From NCBI GenBank assembly GCA_022578605.1, contig MU394056.1, positions 682,001 to 746,000 of the forward strand: DNA of 64,000 nucleotides. The letters are read 5' to 3'. This DNA comes from Camillea tinctor (lineage: Eukaryota > Ascomycota > Sordariomycetes > Xylariales > Xylariaceae). Shown piece after piece: positions 33,967 to 44,196 of this stretch (position 1 is the first letter of the stretch; every line of letters begins with the position of its first letter). Made by a program: the position numbers and the translations under genes. The notes below the pieces were generated by a model, which was not told the origin of the DNA, did no database searches, and saw nothing but the letters and a program-made list of their open reading frames with translations.

Positions 33967-36356
33967 GGTGGCTCGTTGTGATGTGGAGTGTAGAGCAGTA
34001 TGATATGGAGAAGGAACTGGGTGTTGTCGATGCTGGGAACTGTGTCCAGACACCAGGCGGTTAGCAGGTATGCACTGGAGGACTAGGGACAGAGAAAGGA
34101 TGAGTCACAAAGTCCTTGGGACACACCGAATCCAGAGAGGCCTGAGGTATCAACCGAGATATATCACAATTGTCCAAGTGACATTGGTCAATGGATATAC
34201 ACCACGGATGAGACAGTAAGGAAAGAATGATAGATATACGAGAGAGAGAAGTAATAGATAGAAAACCCGAACAAGGTTATAAGACAAGCAGAGAATCGTC
34301 CTTACTTTAGCAAACCAATAAGAACCTAGTGCCCGGTCGTTGCACCCGGAATGGAACGGATCGTAGCAGGATGATGACTCGACCTCGCCGAGATAGAACA
34401 GATAGTACGGAGTGCTGATCAGGCCTAGGGGAGGGGAAAGAAAAAGAGGAAGACAAGGACAGATATAATAGTAGTTTTTTTTAGTGGTTTTTTTCTTTTC
34501 TTTTCAGAAACGAACCATGACCCCAGCAGAGGAGGAAATGAACAGGTCTCAGGTAGATCTGGGCATAAACCGACGGGTAAGATATGATGGAGAGATTATA
34601 CCCTGACCTGACGGTGGAGGTAGAAGTGGAAAGCAGGAGAGGGAAGAAGTGTGTGGTTTGGTGGTGGTGGGGGGCAGAGGGAGAGAGAGATAGACCAGAA
34701 CCACACAATACACAAAAACATAAATCAGTCACGTCTTCACAACGTCGTAAGGAGGGGCATTAATGAAGGGGGACAAAAATGGTGGCCTTGGGATCACCAA
34801 CGTCAGCAAGCAACGCGTTGTTTAAAAAGGGAGAGGAGTATGTTGGTTGGGTGGGTGGGTTTGGAGGGGGAAAAAGCAGGAAAGAGAGTGAGAGTGTGAG
34901 CGTGAGCGTTGAGAAGATGAAGAACGGGCGAAATTGTTTGAAATGGATGGAGATTTAGGCAGCAGTCGTTCGCGATGGAGACAGCCTCGATGATCCCTGC
35001 ACGAGGGATTGAATGTTGGTAAGTCAGGTAAGTTTAGATCGATGAGGGAGTGGTAACACTAGGTACGCTAGCAAGTAGATACGCTAAGGAATTTGGGGGG
35101 AATTCGCGGGTGGTGGACGGTGGTAGGCACTTTGACACTATCTAGGGATACCCACAAAAAGTCCTACCTAGGTACGGAGTAACTGCGACTTCAGCTGCGC
35201 CCACCTCTCGCGCCGCACGCTAGTCCTTTTTGGACACTAGATCCCCTCGCTATTGAAGATTGAAGAGTTCCATCCCGTCTTTTTTCTCTTGCAGTGCTTG
35301 CCGTTGCTTCTGAGTGCTGTGCCGTGAGCAACATCGTGCCACAGCAGGCCAAAAAAGTCCTAGGTTCGAGAAAAAGTTCCTGCACTATTACCTCTACTAC
35401 CCTAGAGTAGAAGGTTAGAGAGAGAGAGACGATGATGATTACCTACATACATACCTCTCTCTCTTTCTTACCCCTTTTTTTTTTCTTCCTCTCCCTTTCT
35501 TTGCCTTTTTCTTTTTTTCTTTTCGTATTTTTTCTCTAGTCTTTTTTTCTTCTTCTACTAGTCTGACCTGAAACCACCGTTGTTGACCTGATGTCCGCTG
35601 ATGGATATGTAGGTTAGACAAGGTAGATTTTTTGCCTCTATGTCTAGTTGTAAATCGTAGGTTGACCTAATGAAATCATCTGCCATGTGACGATTTGTCT
35701 TTCACTGAACTTAAAAACTACGAAACCCGACACAACCGATCCGCCGGCGTTTAAACCTTGTTGGCCTATAGACTAATTCCAGTCCGTTGTACTATTGCAT
35801 AAACGATCGGCGTCCGTTTTGATCCGCAGACACTAAACCTTGACCTTATTTATTAATAATTCATCTTTTGGCTTCGATGTCTTCTGTTTCGAACTTAGAC
35901 ATTTCATGTCCTTTTTTTTCCTACCCCTAACCTAACGAAAAAAAAGTCTCCGCGCGGATACTAAATCCATGCTGCTCTATCTTCAAGCGAGTCCGAGCCG
36001 GACTGGTGCTAACCAGACCGTCAAACCACCCTTATTGGTTTACATGCCATTCAATCGGCCGATTTCTTTTGAATAGGACAAGGGTGGATCGGAAGTGGTC
36101 TGTAGTTGTATATACATACATATGTACAGATGTCCAATTACTACGGACATGGGTCGATTGGTATTATTCAGCCGCAATCCAGTCAGAGAGGTAGAAGGAG
36201 GAGGCGGGGGAAGAGAGAGGGAAAAAAACAAGAGAAAAGGGTCGATGGTATTTCGCACAGGCTTCGGTTCCATCGTTCCCGCCTTTGGGTTGGCTACGAC
36301 TAAGCCACGCCAACTTGCAGCTGCAGTAGAAGCAGATGTAACAAGAAGCAGAGAGG

Positions 36357-36393
36357 TAAGAAGCAAGAAGCAAGAAGCAAGAAGCAAGAAGCA
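36357..36393 (+). repeat. 7-bp minisatellite (AAGCAAG)
   Basis: Five consecutive copies of a 7-bp unit, nearly perfect, lie upstream of the zinc-finger gene. Confidence 0.85.
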
Positions 36394-36766
36394 GCACATT
36401 TATTTAACACATACATACATACACTCACGGTCATTCTGGTTTTTTAATTTCACCTCTACCTAACTTCCGCCGCATCATGGTCTCGCTAGTCCAGACTAAG
36501 CAGCTCGATTCCCGTCGTAAAAGAGATGAATAAAAATCAGGACAACAGGGACTATTTGTCGTCTACACGGTCCAGACTCGGACACTCGGACACTCAGACA
36601 TCTAAACACCCAAACACTTTTATTGAGGGTCTTTTGCATAGACCTAGACTGGATCTAGCGTACCGTATCTTGGTTAGGTGTCTTAGATAATAAAGGAGGG
36701 GAAAGAATAAAAGTTGCCTTCTTTTCTTTCACCTTTCGTGATATGCTGCTCTCCGGGCTGCTCTCC

Positions 36767-36805
36767 GATTCTGATTCTGATCCCGATTCTGATTCTGATT
36801 CTGAT
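36767..36805 (+). repeat. Hexamer minisatellite (GATTCT)
   Basis: About six copies of GATTCT with one variant (GATCCC). Confidence 0.85.
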
Positions 36806-38444
36806 ACATACAGAACCTAACTACCCAATCCACCCTGCCCTACCTACTTCCCCACACGTGAGGCTAAACTTGACGACCCGGGGACTTGTGTGGACATACA
36901 TATGTATTTGTGTCGTACCGGCATAGTGGGTGCAGCACATGCCCATTAATTGGCATGCATTTATTTTTACTACATGTGTCTATAGAGGTGCAACGGGTGG
37001 CTGGGATGGGATTATCCCGGAAGTTGGGTTGTTTGACAGGACACGATCAAATCCTTAAAGTGCCTTTGGGTCAATAAATCGATTCGAATTCCATCTCCAC
37101 ACGGGAACATCTCCGTATTTCGACTCATTCATGTTTTTTTGAAAGACAAATATGTAAATAGATCGATTGGAAGTATGTAATCAAGGATAATTCGCTAATG
37201 GGACGGGACGCTATCTAGACAGCTAGGTTAGATACCTAGCTGTTTGGCCACCACCAACACGCCAACAAGAAAAAGGCAAAAAAGACTAACTAGGTTGAAT
37301 CTCACGCGAGTTTTGACAAGGATGGGGCGGCATGCAAATCCTCTGACTCCATAATAAGCATGTAAACAATTTTGACTACGTCAGGTTCTTGTGCATTCCA
37401 GTGAACCCGACATTCCAGGGTCAAGCAGCATGCCCAGGTTGGTCGCTTGCCCGGATTAGCGCCATAAATCGTGCAGTCGATTAAAAAAAGTCTGGTCCTC
37501 AGCCCTATGTATCAACCGACCAAGATTCGCGTGCCCTGATCGCGAACAGCCCAAGCCAATAGCATCGCGGCAAATCTCGATGCCTTCTATTCCGTTTCCC
37601 GGTCCGCTGGCCCCCCCACCTTGAAACTCTTCGCTCAAACGCCATCGCGTCAAAGATCCTCTTCCGGTCGAATAGAAATGTAGGTGCCTGAGACATCGGG
37701 GACGAGAAGGATTCGTCACTGGAGACGTAATGCGCTTTGGAAATACGGCAACTCAGAAATATGTAATACTAGCAGATCGACGGAGAAGAAGAAAAAGGGG
37801 AGCCTAGATTCCTTCAAAATCGCTGCCAAGAGGAAACCTAGAAAGGCATTCGTCACAGAGTATCACTAAAAAAGGAGTTCAAAGAAATGAGTATTCGTTA
37901 GCCATTATTACTAAAGATCTAAAATCGCTTCCCCGTCTATTAGAATGAATGTATGTAAGATAACCTACCTGGAAGGATTTAAGTGAGAAAGAAAGGGTCT
38001 TCCAGGTAACCGAATTTTCAATGATCTCCCACGGTCCCCCCAATTCCCTTCCCCCACCCCTTTTTTGTGGTGTTGCGTCCCGTCACGTCTTGGCAAGGAA
38101 AGATAAGCTTCTACCTACATTATCCAGATGATATCTTAGCTAACTTGGCACAAAAAAAAAACAGCAAAGGCAGCAATAATAATGAATTTGGGAAACTTAC
38201 CTGTCTCCAGCAGGTTGCTTATTCCTAGTAAGGCAAAGCGAGGGGGGTAGGGAGAGAAAAGATCGAAGTCCGAGGGTGATCCTGCCGCCCTCTCCTCCCT
38301 CCTCTCTCGTATGTCGCGATCGTCCGACTTAGCTTACTCTTAGCCAGAGTGTAGCAAAGCAGAGCAGCTGAATAGCAAAAAAAAAAAAAGGCCTTAGTTC
38401 ACTTTTGGCCCGGATCTATCCCCGGTCTTTGCTGAGGTGTCTCC

Positions 38445-39278
38445 TCAAAACCTCGCCCCGTTCTGCCCGTGCACTGTTCCCAGCGTCCTATATTGATCTG
38501 GGATTCTTGGCTCTGTGGGCGGAAACCTCGACGAGGACGTCTTTGACACGGGCGAGGCTGTCTCCAGTACGGGCGAGAACGTCTCCGATTCGGGCGATAC
38601 CTGGTAGTTCTTCGGCACGAAGTGCTCATCCACATTGGACGAGTAACTGGCCTTCCGCACCAGATCCTTCGTCGTCACGCGTATCGTGCCTCCCGTCCGC
38701 TTGGCCATCGGCTGCAGCTGCTTCGGCAGAGGGCGCTGCGGCTGATAGGATGGCTTGGGAAGACCGGGGTGCTGTTGCGGTGGAAGGGAACTGCTGGCAT
38801 CGGCGCTAGGCACGTTGGGGGTTTTGTCGTAGCGCCAGCTCCCCTCGTACGGGGAAGTGCCCGGCAAACCAAAGAAATCATAGAAGGTCTTCGGATCGAT
38901 ATATTCTGATTCCCGGTTGCTAGTGTTGTTTGAAGACTGGTCAGGGCGACGTTGAATGCGATGGGGTCTTGCTTCTTGACGGTTGGAGTAAGCCTGATTG
39001 GGAGGATATCTCTGGTCTTGGCCGTTGGATTGAGGTTGGGCAGGGCGGGTAAAATGGGATCCCTTGTCGCGACGGTTGATTTGAGGTCGATCGGGATAGC
39101 ACATTGGGCCTTGACGGTTGTAGCCAACGCCGGTGTCTTGTTCCCGTGGCTGCGGCCACCCTTGGTTTTGGGGAATCTGGCGCGCACGCTTCTCGGTCAC
39201 CTCCCTCCCTTGGATATGATGGTACTGGGAGTTCTGATGGTTCCCATCGTCGTAGTTATCCGTTGAACCACAGCACAT
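38445..39278 (-). CDS. Hypothetical disordered protein
   Basis: Intronless frame of 277 residues starting MCCGSTDNYDDG. The first half is Gln/Arg/Asn/Pro-rich, of low complexity. A more ordered patch lies at about residues 127-152 (YIDPKTFYDFFGLPGTSPYEGSW), followed by a Pro/Gln linker, a basic segment (KRTGGTIRVTTKDLVRKASYSS) and a Ser/Pro/Thr tail with repeated SPVxETxSP-like units. I do not recognise it. The paired Cys at positions 2-3 could be lipidated, but this is inference. Codon use is even, and the length argues for a real gene. Confidence 0.6.
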   Translation of the reverse strand: MCCGSTDNYDDGNHQNSQYHHIQGREVTEKRARQIPQNQGWPQPREQDTGVGYNRQGPMCYPDRPQINRRDKGSHFTRPAQPQSNGQDQRYPPNQAYSNRQEARPHRIQRRPDQSSNNTSNRESEYIDPKTFYDFFGLPGTSPYEGSWRYDKTPNVPSADASSSLPPQQHPGLPKPSYQPQRPLPKQLQPMAKRTGGTIRVTTKDLVRKASYSSNVDEHFVPKNYQVSPESETFSPVLETASPVSKTSSSRFPPTEPRIPDQYRTLGTVHGQNGARF

Positions 39279-40737
39279 GATGAAAATTTAACACCTATTT
39301 CTATGATATTGGGGGAGGAATGGGAGGTTTTATAGTTTTGTGTGATGGTGCTATGAATAGAAGGTAGCAGAAATGTAGTTAGTATAGCTACGAAATATAG
39401 GAGTCGAAGGAGATAGCGTATGTATGTTTGTGTATGTTTTCTTGTACCAGACAGGAAGTGACTATATCATGAAGTTACAACAAAAAAAAAGTTTAATATC
39501 GTGTATGAGAAGGGTATCTTTATAATAAATAAAAACGAAGAAGACGGACGAATCGAACAGAACGGAAAAGGAGAGTTGTTTAAATGGTGGTGGTGATGGT
39601 GAATGAGTCGTCTTTTAGGTCATATGATGTGACTAGCTGGCTGTATGGACTAGTTTTATACAAATTCGTCGTGGAACACATTCTGAAAAGCTAATAAAGA
39701 GTCTTTGTCGGGTTTCAGGTGGTCGTGTTCTTTGAGGCCATGCGTCAACAATGTGAACAATTCCGGACACATAAAGGGCTCGCTGAAAGAAGCTGACAAA
39801 CTGTCTATCCGAAGCCCCACGTGCGTGACGAACAATGATATTCTGAGTCGAGTTGGTCGAGGGGCATGGTCTATTATTAGATATGTCATGCTGTGAAAGA
39901 AAACCTAGATGTCTTGCGTACTTGCAAGCGGGTATGTGTTTCTATGAGAGCTTTATGAGTGTATAACCAACTGGCGCCTCGTCGTGCTGCATAACCTAGA
40001 ACAAAATCGAATTTTATAGTGTTGGTGTTGCGGCTAGTATCATCACATGGACAGATATGAACTGTAAGGGAAACCTAGAAATCGGTGGGCTTAGAGTTTA
40101 TCCAACACAAATGGTTAGTCGACAAAACGTGCCCAACGCACACATATAGGCCATGTATTTTGAAAACTATAACTTGACTTGGATATTGCGATATAATCGT
40201 CTAGGTTATGATGAGCCAACTGAAGAGTGTTGGGTCCAGGGAGCATTCTTTGGCATTTGTTTTACCTAAACAAGATCCATGCGGATAACAACATGACTCC
40301 ACAACAGTCATTTACACTTAGATATTATAGATTGATGTATATATGACACTAGAAGGAATATACTTCAGTGGCTTAATCATATCTACAGACATAAATGCAC
40401 GAAGCTACATCCCAAACCTTTCACGGTTATCATGACCCGTAGTATTTGCCTGTAGCTCATAAACCACATGATGAGTAACCAAACGTCCTTTACTGGCAGA
40501 GACAAGATGACCACAATGGCTTGTTTCGTACAATAAAAGCCGTCTTTGTATATACTGTCCCTGTTTTTATACAGTTTCCATAAGAAACAATGCAGCGTTG
40601 TTGCTCCAGTGCCTGGCCCCCTCACGGATAAAACCTAGCCTCAGCCCCTCCCTGGAAGGGATAAGTCAGGCGGGCTTAGGCAAGCAAATTTACCCCTGAA
40701 ATGGTATCATAGATAAAACAAAAATAACCTATAAAAA
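39279..40737. other. Intergenic region with an uncertain minus-strand frame
   Basis: AT-rich, mostly without recognisable genes. A minus-strand ATG frame at 39656-39889 (77 residues) overlaps a second open frame in another phase. Both look mildly protein-like and could be a terminal exon, but no upstream exon was found. Confidence 0.45.
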
Positions 40738-41715
40738 ATGAAGGCCATCAAAAGATGGCTTGAGCCTAAGAACGGCAGAGACAAGGGCAAGGACAGGAGC
40801 TCCCGGCCCCAGATCAGCTCCCCAGTAAGTGGCACCTTCACGAAGCTAACACACAGTGGCGAGAATATGGATATGATCCTGTCGTCATCGTCAAGGCGAA
40901 GAAAGGATAAGAACGCAGGCGCTCTCGTAGTCACCACCTCAACCACTACCACTACCACCAGTACCACCAGTACCACCACCACGTCCTTCATACCCCGAGA
41001 CCGCGGCCGCACCGCAACCCTCGAGTGGCTAAACTCGGGCACTTCTTTATCTATCGCCAAGCTAACGCGCGAGCGCGAGTGCGCAGCTCGACAGACACGC
41101 CGCGGGCGCAAGGACCTGGGCACCTTCGAAGTGCAAGAGCTACTCCGGAAGCCGAGCCGGCGAGCGATCGAGCGGTTCAACCTCGTGCGCCGGCAGGCCG
41201 AAGTCACAGTTCGCTACGGGGTGTCAGGGGTGGTGGCGTATAACTTCAGCCGCTCGCTGCGCTGGAACAAGGAGGTCGAGGGCCCGCGCCTGCGAGGGTT
41301 TGGCGGTGGTGCCGGAGCGGGTCGGCCGCCTAGCATGACGATGGCACCGGCTGGGCCGTACACGCCGATCCATTGGCTGAGATTGCCGGAACCTGGGGCC
41401 ACGGGCGAGTGCCGTGGGCCTGTAACACCGGTGAGGAGGAAGAAAGATGTGAAGAGCTTGGAATTACCCCAGATTGATGCACGTGTGGAGAGAATCCCTG
41501 GCCCGCTTCGGTGCACGGACGCCGCTGACGCCGGCGAGGATCGGGGTGCGTCGGTGACTGTCGGCAAGGCGCAAGCTATCGTGATCCAGGAGGTTCCGGC
41601 TCGGCAGGTTCGTGAGATATACATTCAGTCGCCGCGAAACCGTCGCTCGATGCAGTCGATAAAATCTATCGAGAAGGTAAGTCCTCTAGAAAAGATAGGA
41701 AGTGCTGTTAGCTAA
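40738..41715 (+). CDS. Hypothetical protein with an N-terminal CRIB-like motif
   Basis: Frame of 325 residues. Residues 26-41 read ISSPVSGTFTKLTHSG. This resembles the Cdc42/Rac-binding CRIB consensus (ISxP, a spaced Phe, His-x-Gly at the end) but has a longer spacer and lacks the first His. Next comes a Thr/Ser run (about 64-84) encoded by an ACC microsatellite, then a basic helical domain (about 92-175, with LEWLNSGTSLSIAKLTRERE and TFEVQELLRKPSRRAIERFNLVRR). The C-terminal half is Pro/Gly-rich and basic. A GTAAGT follows the Glu-Lys codons near 41674, so the last 14 residues may be replaced by a further exon. If the motif is real it would bind a Rho-type GTPase at the cell cortex. Confidence 0.65.
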   Translation: MKAIKRWLEPKNGRDKGKDRSSRPQISSPVSGTFTKLTHSGENMDMILSSSSRRRKDKNAGALVVTTSTTTTTTSTTSTTTTSFIPRDRGRTATLEWLNSGTSLSIAKLTRERECAARQTRRGRKDLGTFEVQELLRKPSRRAIERFNLVRRQAEVTVRYGVSGVVAYNFSRSLRWNKEVEGPRLRGFGGGAGAGRPPSMTMAPAGPYTPIHWLRLPEPGATGECRGPVTPVRRKKDVKSLELPQIDARVERIPGPLRCTDAADAGEDRGASVTVGKAQAIVIQEVPARQVREIYIQSPRNRRSMQSIKSIEKVSPLEKIGSAVS

Positions 41716-42015
41716 GGGTGACATCTGGTAAGTAGCCCCTTGTAAGCCAAGTGGCACGTCTATCTGACGGATGACCAACGTCAGTTGATACTAGATTGCC
41801 TGAACTAGTAATAAAATAAAACTATGTCATGTCTTGATATTTTTTTTTTTTTGACGTTTAGACCACGTGTGAGATGAGGGGATTATGAGTGCCTCTGGTT
41901 TAATTTCTTTCTTTCTTTTTCATTAACACGATTCCATCGTGGAATAGCTATCTATGTAGATAAGTGCAGTGAACTGTAGGCAAAGACTCATAACTTAGTG
42001 ACCCTCACTACCTGC
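41716..42015. other. Convergent 3' intergenic region
   Basis: Three hundred bases of AT-rich sequence with a T run near 41840. Nothing coding is seen. Confidence 0.6.
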
Positions 42016-42721
42016 CTAAGGTAGAGCGATGCACTCGATCTCGACGTCGACGCCCTTAGGCAGCTGCTTTACAGCAACGCAGCTACGTGCGGGCTTATGG
42101 ACAAACCATTTCGCATATTCCTCGTTCATGTCGGCGAACAGGGACATGTCAGTTAGGAAAATGTTCACCTTGACCACCTTCTGAATGGACGTGCCAGCTG
42201 TATAGTGTGTTAACATATCAATGATCGAGAAGTTGGACTTGGGGAAAGAAATCAAGCATATAGGAAACACTGACCTGCAAGAAGGACGGCCTTCAGGTTG
42301 TTGATGCAGGCGGCAGTCTTCTCGCCGATGCTGCCTTCGATGAGGTTCCCAGCTGCATCACAGGGGATCTGGCCAGAACAGTAGATGGCCGTCGGGGTCT
42401 TGATGGCCTGAGACTGTTTTATGGGTTGTTAGTGTGTAACCCAGCAGACTTGGGAGATGCAAATAGCTCATACGTAGGGGCCGGCAGCTAGAACCGTGTT
42501 AGCGATCTGAGTCTCCTTCAAGATTCTCAAGGTTATAATGGTAGTAGATACTTACGAGGCGCCGCATCCTTAGAGAAAACAGGAGTGATCTCAGACATTT
42601 TGCGAGTAGATGTTCGAGTAACGGCGAGGGATGAAGCTCGAAAGATAGTAGAAATAAGGACGGGCCTAGTTGAGAGGGTGCGTGCTAAAGGTAGTGAGAG
42701 TGTTCGAAGAGCTGATGACAT
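42016..42721 (-). CDS. MMF1: Mitochondrial RidA/YjgF-family imine deaminase (Mmf1-like), four exons
   Basis: RidA-type proteins hydrolyse reactive 2-aminoacrylate and 2-iminobutanoate made by threonine/serine dehydratases; in yeast, Mmf1 protects isoleucine synthesis and mitochondrial DNA. Exons, in transcript order: 42721-42556, 42487-42474 (14 nt), 42413-42275 and 42197-42016; 166 residues. Residues 1-41 (Ser/Arg/Leu-rich, no acid) are a mitochondrial targeting sequence before MSEITPVFSKDAAP. The core has PAGPYSQAIK, IYCSGQIPCDAAGNL, TDMSLFADMNEEYAKWF and the C-terminal family motif ARSCVAVKQLPKGVDVEIECIA with the conserved Arg. The 14-nt exon 2 encodes the PAGPY strand start and is required for frame. 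Confidence 0.93.
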
Positions 42722-44196
42722 ATCTAGGGATGAGAATTGGTTTAAATACCCAGATTTGTTTGACGTAACTAGGAATTATTGAAGTCCGTTAGGGTAAAAA
42801 AAGAGCTCCGTTCTTCGGCCTCGAGTGGGTAAACCAATCCCCGCTCGCTGATTCCGAATATGTAGGTACATACTTAAGTAAGTAGTACTTGTTGTAAAGT
42901 ACCTCTAGTCCAGACTTGGACCAGGGAGTAATATAACCGACCTACATGTATACACTTATAGGCTACTACTAATATCAATGTAACTCTGAACAAGTATGCA
43001 CCTGCCAACCGTGTCTATAAAGGGCGTATAGTTTAAGCTAGTATTTTACTGAAACCCCCTAGCCCTGTAGGCCTTCTAATAATAGAGTTCGATTACCGAC
43101 AATTATGGATGGAAACCTAACTTTATTCATTCCGGCTTTCGTTATACATGTCGAGTTCCCGGTCGAGTTCCTACATTGTCCTACCCACGTGTGTCTAGAT
43201 ATTACGTAGCCGGTGTTAAGCTAGGTACCTTACAACTTGAAGCTATGTAGGTATTCAAGAGAGGGAATTAATATATTTATGACATAACCTCTTACATATA
43301 GCCATGCATTGCATGTATCATGGATGTATAAGGAGAACCGCCTTAGCCCATACCTACATGCACCTCAAGGTAGGTTCCATTCGTCATCTTCATACGTAAT
43401 ACGCATACATATATACTTACCTAGTGTTAGGTACTTAGTAGGTAGTTATTCCTGTTGCATGCTAAATAGTAGGTATAGATGTAAATTGTACAATACGTAT
43501 CTTACCTAGCAGGTAACTAACACAAAGTTTGAGGTTTATCGTTATCGATAACAGCGCAGTAACCTATAACCTAAGTTTAATGACGGGAATTTCTTTTGAA
43601 AGCTCCAAGTGCCACCCGATGGGTCCCCTCCAAGGGGGTAACCTTTTGCCAAGTGGCCAGAAACAAAGTCACTAGTGTAAGTTAGGTACGTACCTTTAAA
43701 ACGCGACGCCTTTAGCAGCAACTCTCAGCTGCAAATCACCATATTTGCACCCTTCATACTTTTTTTTTAACTTCATCTTTTTTCCCTCTTCATTTCTTTG
43801 CCTTCTTCTCTTCTTCTTCTTTCTTTCTTTGTTTTCTTGACAACTATACCAACAGTAGTCCAACCAACAAAGTCATTGACCACGAATTGGTCGTTAGGTT
43901 GGTTGAAATCCATTCATTTCCTTTTTATATTGTAAGTGTGCCCCATTCACCATAGCTGTCCTTTACCATCCGGAGCTCCACGTTATACCCACCCCTTTAT
44001 CATGAAGAAAGGATTGAGCAATCATCTTGCAACTTACACAATTCACACGCTTCACATGCTTCATACAAGCATATCCGAGCATGTTCCCGAGGGAATCAGT
44101 TCCATCTGTTCAAGGCTAGGTAGCTAACAACCATCTTGCCAATTAGTCTTATCTCTATCCTCTTCTACTGAGACTCGCTATATTTTTTCTTCCACC
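42722..44196. other. Divergent promoter region between MMF1 and PMT4
   Basis: No gene is seen. The MMF1-proximal half is AT-rich with TAGGTA-type words. The PMT4-proximal 450 bases are pyrimidine-rich (43748-43836), as in many fungal promoters. A 63-codon frame at 43936-44127 may lie in the PMT4 leader. Confidence 0.55.

Larger units (their letters stand above)
33967..38444. other. 4.5-kb region upstream of the zinc-finger gene
   Basis: No gene is supported on either strand. The first kilobase or so is probably leader and promoter of the zinc-finger gene. The rest has long T/C runs near 35455-35555, and minisatellites at 36357-36393, 36570-36600 (CGGACACT type) and 36767-36805 (GATTCT). A minus frame at 37456-37719 looks like chance. 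A non-coding transcript cannot be excluded. Confidence 0.5.

Noticed and set aside
33967..34053. 29-residue N-terminal extension of the zinc-finger protein
   Set aside because: Begins with GTG and has no ATG; the first ATG, at 33966, has good context.
35921..35940. Telomerase RNA template-like CCCCTAACCTAACG
   Set aside because: Not a correct 1.5-copy complement of TTAGGG; no other support.
36481..36535. tRNA-like T-arm box (CTCGATTCCCG)
   Set aside because: No matching acceptor, D or anticodon arms at the right distances.
39656..39889. 77-residue minus-strand protein-like frame
   Set aside because: A second open phase overlaps it, and no upstream exon or family match was found; kept only as a remark in the gap entry.
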